This document shows, one piece after another, positions 16,121-25,083 of a stretch of DNA of 64,000 nucleotides (positions are counted from its first letter, which is position 1; each line of letters begins with the position of its first letter). The notes under the pieces are model-generated. The model did not search any database and was not told where the DNA came from. It worked only from the letters and a program-made list of their open reading frames with translations. A program made the position numbers and the translations under genes. The DNA comes from UBA10649 sp965278965 (GTDB taxonomy: Bacteria > Actinomycetota > Actinomycetes > S36-B12): contig OZ257127.1 in the NCBI GenBank assembly GCA_965278965.1, forward strand, positions 3,286,001 to 3,350,000. Reading direction: 5' to 3'.

Positions 16121-17089
16121 ATGCTGGCCGTCCACGCGACCGGAGTCGACCCGTCGGACCCCCTGGCGTGCCTGGCCGTAGGTGAGCTCGACCCGCCGGA
16201 GACGCCCGCGGACTGGGTCACGGTCCATGTGCGGGCAGCGAGCCTGAACCACCACGACGTGTTCGCGCTCACCGGGCAGGCGCTCAAGGCCGAGCAGACC
16301 CCAATGATCCTCGGCACGGACGCCGCGGGGGTGACCGACGACGGCCGCGAGGTCGTCGTGCACGCCGTCATCGGCGACCCGGCCGCCGGGAGCGGCGACG
16401 AGACCCTCGACCCGCGGCGCAGCCTGCTGTCGGAGCGGTGGCCCGGCGCGCTCGCCGAGTCGGTCCGGGTCCCGGCCCGCAACCTCGTCGACAAGCCCGC
16501 AGCCCTCTCGTTCGAGGAGGCGGCCTGCTTGCCGACGGCGTGGCTCACGGCCTACCGGATGCTGGCCCATCGCTCGCGGACGTCGCCGGGCGACACCGTG
16601 CTCGTGCAAGGGGCCGGTGGTGGCGTCTCGACCGCGCTCATCGTGCTCGGGGCTGCTCTCGGCCTGCGGGTCTGGGTGACGTCGAGGGACGAGGAGAAGC
16701 GCGCGTGGGCGACGTCGATCGGCGCCGATGCGGCGTTCGGCTCGGGGGAGCGCCTGCCCGAGCGTGTCGATGCCGTCCTGGAGACCGTCGGGGCCGCGAC
16801 CTGGAGCCACTCGCTCAAGGCGCTGCGCTCGGGCGGCGTCGTCGTCGTGTCGGGTGCGACATCCGGCCCGAACCCGCCAGCGGACCTCAACCGCGTGTTC
16901 TTCCTCCAGCTCAGCGTCGTCGGGTCGACGATGGGCACGCTCGGCGAGCTCAACGAGCTCGTCGACCTGCTCGCCCGCACCGGCACACGACCGATCATCG
17001 ACCGCGTGCTGGCGATGGCAGATGCCCGCGACGCGTTCGCCGCCATGATCGACGGCGACGTTCGCGGCAAGCTCGTCCTAGTGCCCTGA
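16121..17089 (+). CDS. zinc-independent medium-chain dehydrogenase / quinone oxidoreductase
   Basis: A 322-residue MDR-family enzyme. The catalytic domain has VTVHVRAASLNHHDVFALTGQ and PMILGTDAAGVTDDG. The nucleotide domain has DTVLVQGAGGGVSTALIVLGAALGLRVWVTSRDEEK, an NADPH-type Rossmann loop. The zinc ligands of alcohol dehydrogenases are missing. It probably reduces quinones or enones. TAGGGT at 16109-16114, six bases from the ATG, supports the start. Confidence 0.85.
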   Translation: MLAVHATGVDPSDPLACLAVGELDPPETPADWVTVHVRAASLNHHDVFALTGQALKAEQTPMILGTDAAGVTDDGREVVVHAVIGDPAAGSGDETLDPRRSLLSERWPGALAESVRVPARNLVDKPAALSFEEAACLPTAWLTAYRMLAHRSRTSPGDTVLVQGAGGGVSTALIVLGAALGLRVWVTSRDEEKRAWATSIGADAAFGSGERLPERVDAVLETVGAATWSHSLKALRSGGVVVVSGATSGPNPPADLNRVFFLQLSVVGSTMGTLGELNELVDLLARTGTRPIIDRVLAMADARDAFAAMIDGDVRGKLVLVP

Positions 17090-17099
17090 CCGCGCCCCT

Positions 17100-17177
17100 C
17101 CGTTTCTCCCGCTTTGCGGGAGTGGCGGGCGGCTGGAGGCCCCGATCGGCCCTGAGTCACCCGCCAGTCCCACACCC
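17100..17177 (+). repeat. palindromic intergenic repeat, copy 1
   Basis: The element begins CCGTTTCTCCCGCTTTGCGG, whose core CCCGC-TTT-GCGGG (17108-17120) is a perfect hairpin. A second, larger foldback pairs GGGAGTGGCGGG with CCCGCCAGTCCC at its end. Copies 2 and 3 share both parts. It occupies the gap between two plus-strand genes. Confidence 0.75.
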
Positions 17178-17202
17178 GTAACCGTCAGCCCGAGGAGGTC
17201 TG

Positions 17203-17589
17203 GTGATCCTGTCGGTGTTCGTTCGCCGTCTGAAGGAAGGCGCGACGTTCGAGGACTTCCTCCTCGAATGGCAGGCCGAGCAGGGGTTCGGGGTCGTCAC
17301 CCACGTCCTCAACGCCCCGTCACTTGATGACCCTCGCGACATCCTCACCGTCGGGATCGTGGGCACGACCCCCGAGGAGCTCACCGCGTGGCTGGCGCAG
17401 GCGCATCCGGGGGAGCAGGTGCGGCACGACCGCATCGACACCGTCATCGAGTCGACGACGCTGCGGGGGATGTACGACCTGCGCACCGAGCACGACCTCA
17501 CGGGCGTGCCGACCCCCGTCGTCCTCGGCGGCCCGGACAGCGTCGCCGGCATCCTCGCCGCGCGGGTCGCGGCTGGTCCGTCGACGTAG
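17203..17589 (+). CDS. hypothetical protein bracketed by inverted repeats
   Basis: A 128-residue soluble protein starting ILSVFVRRLKEGATFEDFLLEWQAEQGFGV. The start, an Asp/Glu-rich middle (TTPEELTAWLAQAHPGEQVRHDRIDTVIE) and the short strands suggest a ferredoxin-like dimeric alpha/beta barrel, but I recognise no family. GAGGAGG is seven bases before GTG 17203. It lies between two oppositely oriented copies of the palindromic repeat, which may act as terminators or mark a mobile unit. Confidence 0.7.
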   Translation: MILSVFVRRLKEGATFEDFLLEWQAEQGFGVVTHVLNAPSLDDPRDILTVGIVGTTPEELTAWLAQAHPGEQVRHDRIDTVIESTTLRGMYDLRTEHDLTGVPTPVVLGGPDSVAGILAARVAAGPST

Positions 17590-17597
17590 CCGGCGAG

Positions 17598-17676
17598 GCT
17601 GTGGGACTGGCGGGCGGCTGCGGCCCGTTCGGCCTCATCAACTGCTCGCCGGTCCCGCAAAGCGGGAGAAACGGGA
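17598..17676 (-). repeat. palindromic intergenic repeat, copy 2 (inverted)
   Basis: This is the reverse complement of copy 1: it reads GTGGGACTGGCGGGCGGCTG at the left end and CCCGCAAAGCGGGAGAAACG at the right (core hairpin 17654-17666). The middle of the element differs from the other copies, while both ends are conserved. Confidence 0.75.
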
Positions 17677-17703
17677 GAGGGGGCGATCGTTCGGGGGTTC
17701 TGG

Positions 17704-17886
17704 TCAGTCGTCGTCGAGGTCGTCGTCCAAGCGTGCCAGCCAGGTCGCCAGGCGCTCGACCGGAGTCTCGAACTCGGGGTTGAGGTCGACGAAGGTCCGT
17801 AGCTGGTCGGCCAGCCACCCGAGGGTGACCTCGTCCTCACCCCGGCGAGCAGTGAGCTCCTCGATGCCGCGGTCGGTGTAGTACAC
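17704..17886 (-). CDS. DUF6104-type small protein
   Basis: A 60-residue acidic protein beginning MYYTDRGIEELTARRGEDEV and ending in a run of Asp residues. TLGWLADQLRTFVDLNPEFETPVERLATWLARLDD matches the small actinobacterial DUF6104 family. Function is unknown. It follows kgd on the same strand after 13 bases and is probably co-transcribed. Confidence 0.8.
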   Translation of the reverse strand: MYYTDRGIEELTARRGEDEVTLGWLADQLRTFVDLNPEFETPVERLATWLARLDDDLDDD

Positions 17887-17899
17887 GGGCCCTCCCGGA

Positions 17900-20800
17900 C
17901 TAGGCGAACGCCTGCGCGACGAGAGCCTTCTGCTCGGCCTCGTGCCGGTGATGCGTGCCGACGGCCGGCGAGCTGGACGACGGCCGGCTCACTCCGCGGA
18001 CCGGACGGTCGACGACCTCCGGCAGGTTGACTGCGACGAACGACCACGCCCCCTGGTTCGCCGGCTCCTCCTGGACCCAGACGAGCTCGGCCTCCGGGTA
18101 GCTGACGAGTGCCGGCGGCAGCGTGCGGAACGGCAGCGGGTACAGCCGCTCGAACCGCAAGATCGCGACGTCCTCGATCCCGTTCTCCGCCCGGTACGCC
18201 TCGAGGTCGTAGTAGACCTTGCCGCTGCACATCAGGACCCGACGGATGGCCGGCCCGACGTGCTCGGGGTCGGTCAACAGTGGGTGGAAGTGGCCGCTGG
18301 TGAACTCCGCCTTGCTGGAGACGGCGCGCTTGGACCGCAGCAGCGACTTCGGGGTGAACACCACGAGCGGTCGCACGATCGAGGCGTTCGCCTGCAGGCG
18401 CAGGATGTGGAAGTACGACGCCGGCGTGCTGGGCTGAGCGACGACGATGTTGTCCTGCGCGCACATCTGCAGGTAGCGCTCGATGCGGGCGGACGAGTGG
18501 TCCGGGCCCTGGCCCTCGAAGCCGTGGGGGAGCAGAAGGGTGAGAGACGACCGCTGGCCCCACTTCTGCTCGGCCGACGAGATGAACTCGTCGATGATCG
18601 TCTGCGCCCCGTTGGCGAAGTCACCGAACTGGGCCTCCCACATCACCAGCGCGTCCGGGCGGGCCACGGAGTAGCCGTACTCGAAGCCCATCGCGGCGAA
18701 CTCGCTGAGCAGGGAGTCGTACACGTAGAGCTTGGCGTCGCCGCGATAGCACGCCTTCAGCGGCTTGTACTGCCAGCCGGTCTCCTTGTCGACGATGACC
18801 ATGTGCCGGTGCCCGAACGTTCCGCGTCGGACGTCCTGCCCGGCGAAGCGGATCGTCCGCCCCTCCATAAGCAGGCTGCCGACGGCGAGGGCCTCGGCCA
18901 TGCCCCAATCGATGGCGTCCTCGGCGACCATCGTCGCGCGCCGCTGGAGCTGCGGCTTGAGCCGCGGATGGATCGTGAAGTGCTCAGGCACGGTCAGCTG
19001 CGAGGCGATAACCGTGTCGATCTCGTCCTGCGTGATCGCGGTCTGGATCTCCGCGGCAGGTACCTGGGGAGCCAGCGTGCGCTGGCCGTCGGTGACGATG
19101 TCCGCCTTAGACGCGCTGAACTCGGCCGCACCCTCGTCGCTGCGGGTCTCCTGGAAGATCCGCTCGAGCTGGTCCTGGAAGTGCCGCAGCGCGGTCTCGG
19201 CCTCCTCCAGCGTGATGTCGCCGCGCCCGATGAGCGACTCGGTGTAGTGCTTGCGCACCGACCGCTTCTGGTCGATCACCGCGTACATGAGGGGCTGCGT
19301 CAGCGACGGGTCGTCGGCCTCGTTGTGGCCGCGCCGGCGGTACGAGACGAGATCGATGACGACGTCCTTGTGGAACGTCTGCCGGTAGGCGAACGCGAGC
19401 TCGCCGACGCGGACGACGGCCTCCGGGTCGTCGCCGTTCACGTGGAAGATCGGGGCCTGAACCATCCGCGCGACGTCGGTCGAGTACACGGACGAGCGGC
19501 TGTACTTGGGGCTCGTCGTGAATCCGACCTGGTTGTTGACGACGACGTGGATCGTTCCGCCCGTGCGGTAGCCCTGGATCTGCGACATCTGCAGCGTCTC
19601 GGCGACGACGCCCTGGCCGGCGAAGGCCGCGTCGCCGTGGATGAGCACCGGGAGCACGCTGTAGGCGTCCTCGCGCGGCAGGCGGTCCTGCTTCGCCCGG
19701 ACGATGCCCTCGAGCACCGGGTCGACGGCCTCCAGGTGCGACGGGTTCGCCGCGAGGTACACCCGCGTCATCGAGCCGTCAGGCGCGGTGAAGTGCCCGC
19801 TCGTGCCCAGGTGGTACTTGACGTCGCCGGAGCCCTGCACGAGGTCGTCCCCGAAGTCCCCCTCGAACTCCCGGAAGACCTGGCCATACGACTTGCCGGC
19901 GATGTTCGTCAGGACGTTGAGGCGCCCGCGGTGCGGCATACCGATCGCCACCTCGACGACGCTGTCGTTCGACGCCTCGATCAAGACGGCGTCGAGCAGC
20001 GGGATGAGCGACTCGCTGCCCTCGAGGGAGAACCGCTTCTGCCCCACGTACTTGGTCTGCAGGAACGACTCCAGCGCCTCGGCCTCGTTCAGCTTGTGCA
20101 GGATCCGCAGCTGCTCGTCGCGGTCGGTGCGCTCGTGCGGTATCTCGACGTGGCTCTGGATCCACTCGCGCTCATCCGGGTCCTGGATGTGCATGTACTC
20201 GATGCCGACCGTCCGCGTGTACGAGTCCCGGAGCACACCGAGGATCTCGCGCAGCTTCATCAGCGGCCGACCGCCGAAGCCGCCGGTCGCGAACTCGCGG
20301 TCGAGGTCCCACAGGGTCAGGCCGTGCTGGAGGACGTCGAGGTCCGGGTGCATCCGCTGCTCGTACTCCAGCGGGTTCGTGTCTGCCATGAGATGCCCGC
20401 GCACGCGGAACGCGTGGATGATCTCCTGGACGCGGACCGTCTTGGACAGGTCGGTCTCGTGGTTCGCGGACACGTCGTGCGACCAGCGGATCGGCTCGTA
20501 CGGGATCCGCAGAGAGCGGAAGACCTCGCCGTAGAAGTCGTCCTCGCCGAGGAGCAGGGCGTGAATGCGGCGGAGGAACTCCCCGGACTGCGCGCCCTGG
20601 ATGATCCGGTGGTCGTAGGTGCTCGTCAGCGTGAGGATTTTCGACACGGCGTTGCGGACGATCGCCTCGCTCGACGCGCCCTGCCACTCGGCGGGGTACT
20701 CCATCGCGCCGACGCCGACGATGCAGCCCTGCCCGGCCATGAGCCGGGCGACGGACAGCTGCGTCCCGATGGTGCCCGGGTTCGTCAGCGAGATCGTGGT

Positions 20801-21568
20801 CCCGGCGAAGTCGGCGACCTGCAGCTTGCCCCCGCGGGCCTTGCGGACGAGGTCCTCGTAGGTCGCCCAGAACGCGGCGAAGTCCATCCGCTCGGCCCCC
20901 TTGATGCAGGGAACGAGCAGCTGACGGGAGCCGTCGGGCTTGGCGAGGTCGATCGCGAGGCCGAGGTTGACCTCGGGGTGCCGGACTACTGCGGGGCGGC
21001 CGTCGACCTCGACGAAGCCGGAGTTCATCCCGGGGTTGTCGCCGAGTGCCCGGACGATCGCGTAGCCGATGAGGTGCGTGAACGACACCTTGCCGCCGCG
21101 TCCGCGGGCCAGGTGGTTGTTGATGACGGTCCGGTTGTCGATGAGGAGCTTCGCGGGGACCGCGCGCACGCTCGTCGCTGTCGGGACCGACAGGCTCGCC
21201 TCCATGTTGTCGACCACGCGGGCGGCCGTCCCCTTGAGGATGACGGCCCCCTCAACCGGAGCCGATGCCACCGGCGCAGAAGGGGCGGCCGGGGCGGCCG
21301 GGGTCGGTGCAGGGGCCGGGGTGGGGACCGGCGCCTGGGCTGCGGGTGCCGGTGGGGTCGGGCCCGCAGACGCGGGAGGCGGCACGACGGCGGGGACCGC
21401 GCGGCTCGCGATGGGGGAGTGCTCGGTGGGGACGTACCCCTCGAAGAACTCCCACCAGGCCGGGTCGACGCTGTCCTTGTCCGCGAGGAACTGCTCGTAG
21501 ATCTCGTCGACGAGCCACTCGTTCGGCCCGAAGGTCTCGAGCCGCTCCTCGGGCGTCTGTATGCCCAC
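17900..21568 (-). CDS. kgd: multifunctional 2-oxoglutarate dehydrogenase (E1 fused to E2-type domain)
   Basis: A 1222-residue actinobacterial Kgd/OdhA. Residues 1-45 are the short N-terminal segment, and 50-105 a Pro/Ala linker. Residues 110-340 are a succinyltransferase-type domain with its active-site His320 in STYDHRIIQG. From 350 on comes the thiamine diphosphate E1 part (IGMPHRGRLNVLTNI, then HGDAAFAGQGVVAETLQMSQ, then VVVNNQVGFTTSP). It oxidises or decarboxylates 2-oxoglutarate in the TCA cycle, working with a pyruvate dehydrogenase-type E2/E3. No lipoyl domain is seen, as is usual for this fusion. The ATG has AAAGGACC upstream. Confidence 0.96.
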   Translation of the reverse strand: MGIQTPEERLETFGPNEWLVDEIYEQFLADKDSVDPAWWEFFEGYVPTEHSPIASRAVPAVVPPPASAGPTPPAPAAQAPVPTPAPAPTPAAPAAPSAPVASAPVEGAVILKGTAARVVDNMEASLSVPTATSVRAVPAKLLIDNRTVINNHLARGRGGKVSFTHLIGYAIVRALGDNPGMNSGFVEVDGRPAVVRHPEVNLGLAIDLAKPDGSRQLLVPCIKGAERMDFAAFWATYEDLVRKARGGKLQVADFAGTTISLTNPGTIGTQLSVARLMAGQGCIVGVGAMEYPAEWQGASSEAIVRNAVSKILTLTSTYDHRIIQGAQSGEFLRRIHALLLGEDDFYGEVFRSLRIPYEPIRWSHDVSANHETDLSKTVRVQEIIHAFRVRGHLMADTNPLEYEQRMHPDLDVLQHGLTLWDLDREFATGGFGGRPLMKLREILGVLRDSYTRTVGIEYMHIQDPDEREWIQSHVEIPHERTDRDEQLRILHKLNEAEALESFLQTKYVGQKRFSLEGSESLIPLLDAVLIEASNDSVVEVAIGMPHRGRLNVLTNIAGKSYGQVFREFEGDFGDDLVQGSGDVKYHLGTSGHFTAPDGSMTRVYLAANPSHLEAVDPVLEGIVRAKQDRLPREDAYSVLPVLIHGDAAFAGQGVVAETLQMSQIQGYRTGGTIHVVVNNQVGFTTSPKYSRSSVYSTDVARMVQAPIFHVNGDDPEAVVRVGELAFAYRQTFHKDVVIDLVSYRRRGHNEADDPSLTQPLMYAVIDQKRSVRKHYTESLIGRGDITLEEAETALRHFQDQLERIFQETRSDEGAAEFSASKADIVTDGQRTLAPQVPAAEIQTAITQDEIDTVIASQLTVPEHFTIHPRLKPQLQRRATMVAEDAIDWGMAEALAVGSLLMEGRTIRFAGQDVRRGTFGHRHMVIVDKETGWQYKPLKACYRGDAKLYVYDSLLSEFAAMGFEYGYSVARPDALVMWEAQFGDFANGAQTIIDEFISSAEQKWGQRSSLTLLLPHGFEGQGPDHSSARIERYLQMCAQDNIVVAQPSTPASYFHILRLQANASIVRPLVVFTPKSLLRSKRAVSSKAEFTSGHFHPLLTDPEHVGPAIRRVLMCSGKVYYDLEAYRAENGIEDVAILRFERLYPLPFRTLPPALVSYPEAELVWVQEEPANQGAWSFVAVNLPEVVDRPVRGVSRPSSSSPAVGTHHRHEAEQKALVAQAFA

Positions 21569-21741
21569 GTCGGGTCCTTTCGCGATCGCACCCTCGTGCG
21601 GCCTCCCAGACTAACCAAGGCGGAGCGGCCGGCGGCCGCGTCGACCAGCGGTCTGGGACGGTTCCGAGGTGCCGGTCGTCACATCGTGACGTTCGCGCGA
21701 GGAGGATCGCCGACCGCGGGACGCACTCCTATCGTGGGGTC

Positions 21742-23253
21742 ATGAGTCTCGAGAGCGCCATCCGCGACGCCATCGCCCGGCCGGCTGTTGACGACGAGTT
21801 CGACGTCCGAGCTGCGCTGGCAGACGTCCTTGCCGGACTCGGACTGGACCTGCGCAGCGGCGGCGGCACGATTGAGTTCTCCGGGGCCGACCCGATCGTG
21901 CCGAGCACGCTCCGGCTCGGAGCGGCTGCGAGCGTCGGTCTCGTCGCGAAGTCCGTGGCGCTCGCGGCGCTGCTGCGGGACCGCACCCGCCCCGGCCAGG
22001 ACATCTCGATGGACCTACGCGTCGCGCCGCACCGTCTGTGCCCGTTCTACGACCAGCGGTGGGAGCTGCTGAACGGCTTCCCCGGGGGATCCCCCTCCAA
22101 CCCAAGCGACGCCTTCGGCCTGCGCTTCTACCGGACCCGGGACGGTCGCTGGGTGATGCCGCTCAACCCGTACCCGGGGATCAAGGTCGCCGTCCAGCGC
22201 CTGCTCGGCGTCCCCGACGACCCGGAGGCAGTGGCGGCGGCCATCGCCCGCCGCGACGCCCGCGAGCTCGAGGACGCGGGCGCCGAGGCCGGGGTCGTCC
22301 TGCCGATGCTGCGCACGGCGGAGGAGTTCCTCGACGAGCCGCAGTTCCGTGACGTGCTGGCGTCGTCGCCGCTCGTGGAGATCGAGCGGATAGGCGACAG
22401 CGACCCCGAGCCGCTCCTCCAGGGGGCGGCCGACCCGCTGGTCGGCGTCCGCGCCCTCGGAATGGGCCACGTCATCGCCGGCGCGGGGACCGGTCGGGCC
22501 CTCGCGCTCCACGGCGCCGACGTGCTCAACCTCTGGGGTCCGCGCTCGCTCGAGCACGACCTCGCCTACCAGAGCGCGAACGTCGGGATGCGGTCGAGCA
22601 CCGTCGACGTGACGGCCGAAGGCGGGCGCGAGGTCGTCGCCGGGCTCCTACGGGACGCCGACGTGTTCTTCGCCAACCGCCGGCCCGGTTTCCTCGACCG
22701 CGTCGGACTGTCCGCCGAGCAGGCGGCCTCGATCCGGCCCGGGCTCATCCACGCCACCGTCAGCCTCAACGGCGAGACCGGCCCGTGGGCGGAGCGGGTC
22801 GGCTTCGACCAGACCGCCGGCTGCCTCACCGGCATGATGCTGCTGGAAGGGGGCGGCACCTCGCCGGCGCTCCCGCCGATCCTGGTCGTCAACGACTACC
22901 TGACCTCGTGGCTGCTGACGGCCGGCATCGTGTGCGCGCTGCGGCGCCGCGCGACAGAGGGCGGCAGCTACCGCGTCCACGTCAACCTGACGCGGGTCGC
23001 CCTGTGGATCCTCAGCCTCGGCGTCTTCGACCGTGACTACGCCCGCGCGACGGCCGGAACGGGGGAGCGGCACGCGTACCTGGACCCTGCGGTCTTCCAC
23101 GCCTCGACGCCGCTCGGCCGGTACCAGGGCGTGACCGACCAGGTCAGGATGTCGCGGACCCCCGGCCAGTACACGCAGGTCCTCGTCCCTCGCGGGTCGG
23201 GCGCACCTCGCTGGCGCGCGCAGGAGGTCCGGGTCGACGGCGGACGCGACTGA
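21742..23253 (+). CDS. CaiB/BaiF-family (class III) CoA transferase, two-domain
   Basis: A 503-residue protein with two halves of the class III CoA-transferase fold. The second half is clearer: LALHGADVLNLWGPRSLEHDLAYQSANVG, DVFFANRRPGFLDRVGLS, IHATVSLNGETGPWAERVGFDQTAGCLTGM. The first half keeps LRLGAAASVGLVAKSVALAALLRDR. It is a pseudo-dimer in one chain. Typical reactions move CoA between carboxylic acids; the substrate is unknown. TATCGT at 21730-21735, six bases before ATG 21742, fixes the start and excludes a long upstream extension overlapping kgd. Confidence 0.82.
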   Translation: MSLESAIRDAIARPAVDDEFDVRAALADVLAGLGLDLRSGGGTIEFSGADPIVPSTLRLGAAASVGLVAKSVALAALLRDRTRPGQDISMDLRVAPHRLCPFYDQRWELLNGFPGGSPSNPSDAFGLRFYRTRDGRWVMPLNPYPGIKVAVQRLLGVPDDPEAVAAAIARRDARELEDAGAEAGVVLPMLRTAEEFLDEPQFRDVLASSPLVEIERIGDSDPEPLLQGAADPLVGVRALGMGHVIAGAGTGRALALHGADVLNLWGPRSLEHDLAYQSANVGMRSSTVDVTAEGGREVVAGLLRDADVFFANRRPGFLDRVGLSAEQAASIRPGLIHATVSLNGETGPWAERVGFDQTAGCLTGMMLLEGGGTSPALPPILVVNDYLTSWLLTAGIVCALRRRATEGGSYRVHVNLTRVALWILSLGVFDRDYARATAGTGERHAYLDPAVFHASTPLGRYQGVTDQVRMSRTPGQYTQVLVPRGSGAPRWRAQEVRVDGGRD

Positions 23254-23274
23254 GCCGAGCTCCGTCCGGGCGGC

Positions 23275-24087
23275 TCAGGTGATGTCGCGGCGGGTCGTCG
23301 TGAGCGACGCGACGATGGCGAAGACGGCTGCGTAGGCGAGCAGGAGAGCGATCCCGCCCCAGACCGGGAGGTTGTTGGTTGCGGTGACCCCGCCGGAGAA
23401 GTCAGCGGTCAGGCCGACGTCCATCGCCGAGTTCAGCGCACCAGACGGCAGCCACTTCCCGACGACCGGGAAGAAGCCGGCGATCAGCTGCTCGACGATC
23501 AGGGTCCACACGACGACGACGATGATCGCCGCGATCTGGTTGCGCAGGAGCGCGCCAACGCTGACGCCGAGGATCGCGTAGAGGGCGAACCCGATCACGG
23601 CGCCGAGGAGCACCTGACCCACGATCGAGGCGGTCAGGGGAGCATGGTCGAACGGGATCATCGTCACGAACACGGCGATGGCGACGGCCGCGACGACCAC
23701 GACGGCCATGACGGCGCCGAGCACGGCGAAGACGGCCATCTTGGCGACGACGACCCGGTTACGGCGGGGCTCGGCCAGGAAGGTGGCCGTGATCGTCATA
23801 TGCCGGTACTCGCTGGTCATCGCGATGACCCCGAGGATCAGGGCGAACATGGCCCCCGAGGCGGCGCTTGCCAGGAGGGTCACGAGGTAGTCGGGGTTGA
23901 GCAGCTGGCCCTCGAGGCTCGGCCCGCCGGCATTCCCGCTGGGAATCGTCCCGCTCGCGACGAGGACGCTCGGCACGGTCGTCGCGGCGGCGAGGGCGAC
24001 GGCGACGAACGTCAGGATCCACACCATCTTCGTCGTCGCGACCTTGCGCCACTCTGCCGCCGCCAGGGCGCCCCATCCGCCGCTCAC
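23275..24087 (-). CDS. ABC-2-type exporter permease
   Basis: A 270-residue membrane protein with six hydrophobic segments, the first at residues 20-45 after a short cytosolic N-terminus, and the Thr-Arg-Arg C-terminus inside. MTSEYRHMTITATFLAEPRRNRVVVAKM is typical of ABC-2 permeases with a cytosolic loop between helices 2 and 3. GTG 24087 overlaps the stop of the ATPase gene (GTGA). It forms a transporter with that ATPase; cargo is unknown. Confidence 0.85.
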   Translation of the reverse strand: MSGGWGALAAAEWRKVATTKMVWILTFVAVALAAATTVPSVLVASGTIPSGNAGGPSLEGQLLNPDYLVTLLASAASGAMFALILGVIAMTSEYRHMTITATFLAEPRRNRVVVAKMAVFAVLGAVMAVVVVAAVAIAVFVTMIPFDHAPLTASIVGQVLLGAVIGFALYAILGVSVGALLRNQIAAIIVVVVWTLIVEQLIAGFFPVVGKWLPSGALNSAMDVGLTADFSGGVTATNNLPVWGGIALLLAYAAVFAIVASLTTTRRDIT

Positions 24088-25010
24088 GACTGGCTCCCGG
24101 TCAGCTCGAGGAAGACCCGTTCGAGGTCCTGGGCACCGGCGGACAGCTCGTGCAGCTCGCAGCCGGCGACGAACGCGACATGGCCGATCTCCTCGGCGGA
24201 GCGGCCGGACACCAGGACCGCGCCGTCGGGGCGCCGGCTCACGGTGGCGTCGGCCGCCTCGGCCGCGAGGGCGGCGAGCAGACGCTCCGGGTCCGGCGTC
24301 CGCACGACGACCTGCGCACGATCAGAGCCGAGCCCGGCGAGCGGACCGGCGTAGACGAGTGTGCCGGTGCGGATGATGACGACGTCGTCCACAGTTTGCT
24401 GGACCTCCGACAGGAGGTGGCTGGAGACGAGGACCGTTCCGCCCTGGCGTGCGCGGTCCTGCAGGAACGACCGCAGCCACGCGATGCCCTCGGGGTCCAG
24501 GCCGTTCGTCGGCTCATCGAGGATCAGCACGGGCGGGTCGGCGAGCAGAGCGGCCGCCAGCGCGAGGCGCTGGCGCATCCCGAGGGAGTACTCGACAACT
24601 CGTCGCTTCGCCGCCGCGGTCAGGCCGACGAGCGCGAGGACCTCGTCGACCCGCGTGTCGGGGATCCGCATCGTCGTCGCTACCACCCGAAGGTGGTTGC
24701 GGCCGGTCCGGCCGGGGTGGAAGCCGCTGGCCTCGAGCGCGGCCCCAACGGTGCCCATCGGGGCGCCGAGGTCGCGGTAGTCGGTGCCGCCGACGAGCGC
24801 GCGACCCGTGGTCGGCGTCACCAGCCCCAGGAGGCAGCGAAGTGTCGTGGTCTTGCCCGACCCGTTCGGGCCGAGGAAGCCGGTCACCCGCCCGGGCTGG
24901 ACGTCGAAGCTGAGGTCGTCGACGGCCTTCACCCCGTGGCGGAACACCTTGGTGAGTCCTTCGACCCGCAGCTCGGTCCCGCCGGCAGTCGGCGTTGCGG
25001 TCACGGTCAT
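24084..25010 (-). CDS. ABC transporter ATP-binding protein
   Basis: A 308-residue ATPase with Walker A GPNGSGKTTT, signature VEYSLGMRQRLALA (replacing LSGGQ), Walker B PVLILDEPTNGLDPEG and the switch His in VLVSSHLL. The C-terminal about 90 residues form the extra domain of DrrA-type exporters. It energises the downstream permease. TAGCGT at 25017-25022, six bases before the ATG, makes it leaderless. Confidence 0.92.
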   Translation of the reverse strand: MTVTATPTAGGTELRVEGLTKVFRHGVKAVDDLSFDVQPGRVTGFLGPNGSGKTTTLRCLLGLVTPTTGRALVGGTDYRDLGAPMGTVGAALEASGFHPGRTGRNHLRVVATTMRIPDTRVDEVLALVGLTAAAKRRVVEYSLGMRQRLALAAALLADPPVLILDEPTNGLDPEGIAWLRSFLQDRARQGGTVLVSSHLLSEVQQTVDDVVIIRTGTLVYAGPLAGLGSDRAQVVVRTPDPERLLAALAAEAADATVSRRPDGAVLVSGRSAEEIGHVAFVAGCELHELSAGAQDLERVFLELTGSQS

Positions 25011-25083
25011 GCGTCCACGCTAGCGGGTGGCCCCGGGTGGGGCGCGCGGGACGATCGCACCGGCCATCGCCGATGCTCCCGGA

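Noticed and set aside
17942..21745. A 1267-codon open frame antisense to kgd
   Set aside because: Arg/Val/Asp-biased shadow typical of high-GC DNA; kgd is unmistakable on the other strand.
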